Assembly: GCF_003584105.1 (NCBI RefSeq)
Contig: NZ_QXFO01000022.1
Coordinates: 215,086 to 279,085 of the forward strand
Source: Flagellimonas taeanensis
Lineage (GTDB): Bacteria; Bacteroidota; Bacteroidia; Flavobacteriales; Flavobacteriaceae
Reading direction: 5' to 3'
Length of the DNA stretch: 64,000 nt
Shown here: piece by piece, positions 63,003 to 64,000 of the stretch
Numbering within the stretch: position 1 is the stretch's first letter
How the letters are laid out: the number at the start of each line of letters is the position of its first letter
Program-made: the position numbers and the translations under genes
Notes under the pieces: model-generated
The model's database searches: none
Told to the model about the DNA's origin: nothing
Seen by the model: only the letters and a program-made list of their open reading frames with translations

Positions 63003-64000
63003 ATGAAAAGAGTGGTAACGTTCGGGGAGATCATGCTGCGCCTTTCGCCGGAGGGCTTCCTGCGCTTCTCCCAGGCCAACAGTTTTGAAGTGGTGTATGG
63101 AGGAGGGGAATCCAATGTGGCAGTCTCCTTGGCCAATTATGGGGTCCCGGTGGACTTTGTGACCCGTCTCCCGAAGAACGACATCGGGGAATGCGCACTG
63201 ATGGAGCTGCGCAAGCGCGGTGTGGGCACGGACAAGATCATCCATGGGGGCGACCGATTGGGAATCTATTTTTTGGAGACCGGGGCAGTGAGCCGTGGCA
63301 GCAAGGTGGTCTATGACCGGGCACACTCCGCCATGGCGGAGATCGGTCCGGGCATGGTGGACTGGGAAAAGGTGTTCGAAGGTGCCGGATGGTTCCACTG
63401 GACGGGGATCACCCCCGCAATATCACAGGGAGCGGCAGATGCCTGTCTGGAGGCCGTGAAGGCGGCCAGCGAGAAAGGGATCACCATCTCGACGGACCTG
63501 AACTACCGTGCCAAGCTCTGGAAGTACTGTGACGATGCGAAGCGTGAGCAGATCATGTCGGAATTAACCTCATACTGCGATGTGGTACTGGGCAATGAGG
63601 AAGATGCGGAGAAGCACTTTGGCATCAAGCCGGCGGGACTGGACATCACCACCCAGGGCGACCATGTGGAAGCGGCGGCGTTCCTGTCGGTCTGCAAGCA
63701 GATGATGGAAAAATTTCCCAGGGCAAAGAAGGTGATCACCACCCTGAGAGGATCCATAAGCGCCTCGCACAACACCTGGGCAGGGGTACTGTACGATGGC
63801 AAGAAGATGTACGAGACCCGCCAGTACCAGATCACGGACATCGTGGACCGAGTGGGCGGAGGGGACAGCTTCATGGGCGGCCTCATCTATGGATTGATGG
63901 AATACGAGGGGGACGACCAAAAGGCACTCGACTTTGCAGTGGCGGCCTCCTGTCTGAAGCATACCATCAAAGGGGATGCGAACCTGGTGACGGTGGACGA
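63003..64000 (+). CDS. kdgK: PfkB-family 2-keto-3-deoxy-sugar-acid kinase, 3' end cut by window
   Basis: The frame is open from ATG 63003 to the right edge (332 residues visible), so the stop lies outside; the family is usually about 340 residues, hence nearly all is present. PfkB motifs are seen: FGEIMLRLSPEG, VVYGGGESNVAVSLANYG, FVTRLPKNDIGE and the C-terminal DRVGGGDSFMGGLI, with the catalytic base Asp in that motif. It would phosphorylate KDG or KDGal. GC content of sampled lines is about 57%, above the roughly 50% seen in the dehydrogenase upstream. A KDPG-type aldolase would be expected next. Confidence 0.88.
   Translation, partial: MKRVVTFGEIMLRLSPEGFLRFSQANSFEVVYGGGESNVAVSLANYGVPVDFVTRLPKNDIGECALMELRKRGVGTDKIIHGGDRLGIYFLETGAVSRGSKVVYDRAHSAMAEIGPGMVDWEKVFEGAGWFHWTGITPAISQGAADACLEAVKAASEKGITISTDLNYRAKLWKYCDDAKREQIMSELTSYCDVVLGNEEDAEKHFGIKPAGLDITTQGDHVEAAAFLSVCKQMMEKFPRAKKVITTLRGSISASHNTWAGVLYDGKKMYETRQYQITDIVDRVGGGDSFMGGLIYGLMEYEGDDQKALDFAVAASCLKHTIKGDANLVTVD

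Noticed and set aside
63503..63962. Two minus-strand frames inside the kinase gene
   Set aside because: The high GC content of the kinase gene makes long antisense frames likely; the PfkB frame on the plus strand has family motifs along its whole length.
1..64000. CRISPR arrays, tandem repeats, toxin-antitoxin pairs or phage genes
   Set aside because: I looked for regularly spaced repeats, paired small genes and phage or transposase signatures along the window and found none beyond the 21-bp direct repeat and a doubtful insertion-sequence end.

Overview
The window comes from a marine Flavobacteriaceae-type Bacteroidota. Evidence for this is two SusC/SusD outer-membrane pairs, several lipoproteins with Bacteroidota-style lipoboxes, promoters of the TTTG-N19-TAnnTTTG type, and many alpha-L-fucosidases. 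No rRNA, complete tRNA, CRISPR array or intact insertion sequence was found. The genus cannot be fixed from the sequence alone; an Allomuricauda/Maribacter-like organism would fit.

Layout. (1) 2-8482, plus strand: the tail of a MORN-like protein, a large exported TPR-CHAT putative peptidase, two membrane proteins and a secreted unknown, then a TPR histidine kinase with a NarL/LuxR response regulator. (2) 8692-13867: an export cassette of TetR regulator, ABC-type half-transporter, HlyD-like adaptor and TolC-like channel, preceded by a double palindromic operator. The ABC ATPase domain has lost nearly every catalytic motif. (3) 13882-19438: a tight operon of TetR regulator, UbiB/AarF-like kinase, flavin reductase-like protein, DUF2867-type SDR and a photolyase/cryptochrome of the Fe-S family that lacks all four cluster cysteines. 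This looks like a light or oxidative stress operon.

(4) 20123-49061: an L-fucose utilisation locus. Fourteen minus-strand genes (39283 down to 20123) encode four GH29 fucosidases, one GH95 fucosidase, a PA14-containing GH3, the FucP transporter, a mutarotase and the whole non-phosphorylative route: L-fucose to fuconolactone (SDR), fuconate (amidohydrolase), 2-keto-3-deoxyfuconate (fuconate dehydratase), the 2,4-diketo acid (SDR), then pyruvate plus L-lactate (FAH-family hydrolase), with an FMN-dependent lactate dehydrogenase. An AraC regulator heads the cluster. A SusC/SusD pair and three exported proteins (hydroxypyruvate isomerase-like, SUMF1-like, Gfo/Idh/MocA) run the other way. A 21-bp identical direct repeat lies in the gaps on both sides of this locus (19601 and 49221).

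(5) 50370-64000: a second carbohydrate locus. A GntR regulator with a periplasmic-binding-protein-like sensor domain is divergent from SusC/SusD, a clan GH-A glycoside hydrolase (GH39-like), an MFS importer, an SDR, an UlaG-like metallo-hydrolase, a galactonate dehydratase-like enolase-superfamily enzyme, a second FMN-dependent hydroxyacid dehydrogenase and a 2-keto-3-deoxy-sugar-acid kinase that runs off the right edge. Together these suggest oxidation of an aldose to its lactone, hydrolysis, dehydration to a 2-keto-3-deoxy acid and phosphorylation. The sugar is not identified. Two mutually exclusive hairpins lie between the hydrolase and the importer.

The most promising unusual items are the motif-less ABC ATPase, the cysteine-less photolyase homologue, the direct repeats bracketing the fucose locus, the alternative hairpins at 57741-57791, and the uncharacterised second sugar pathway.
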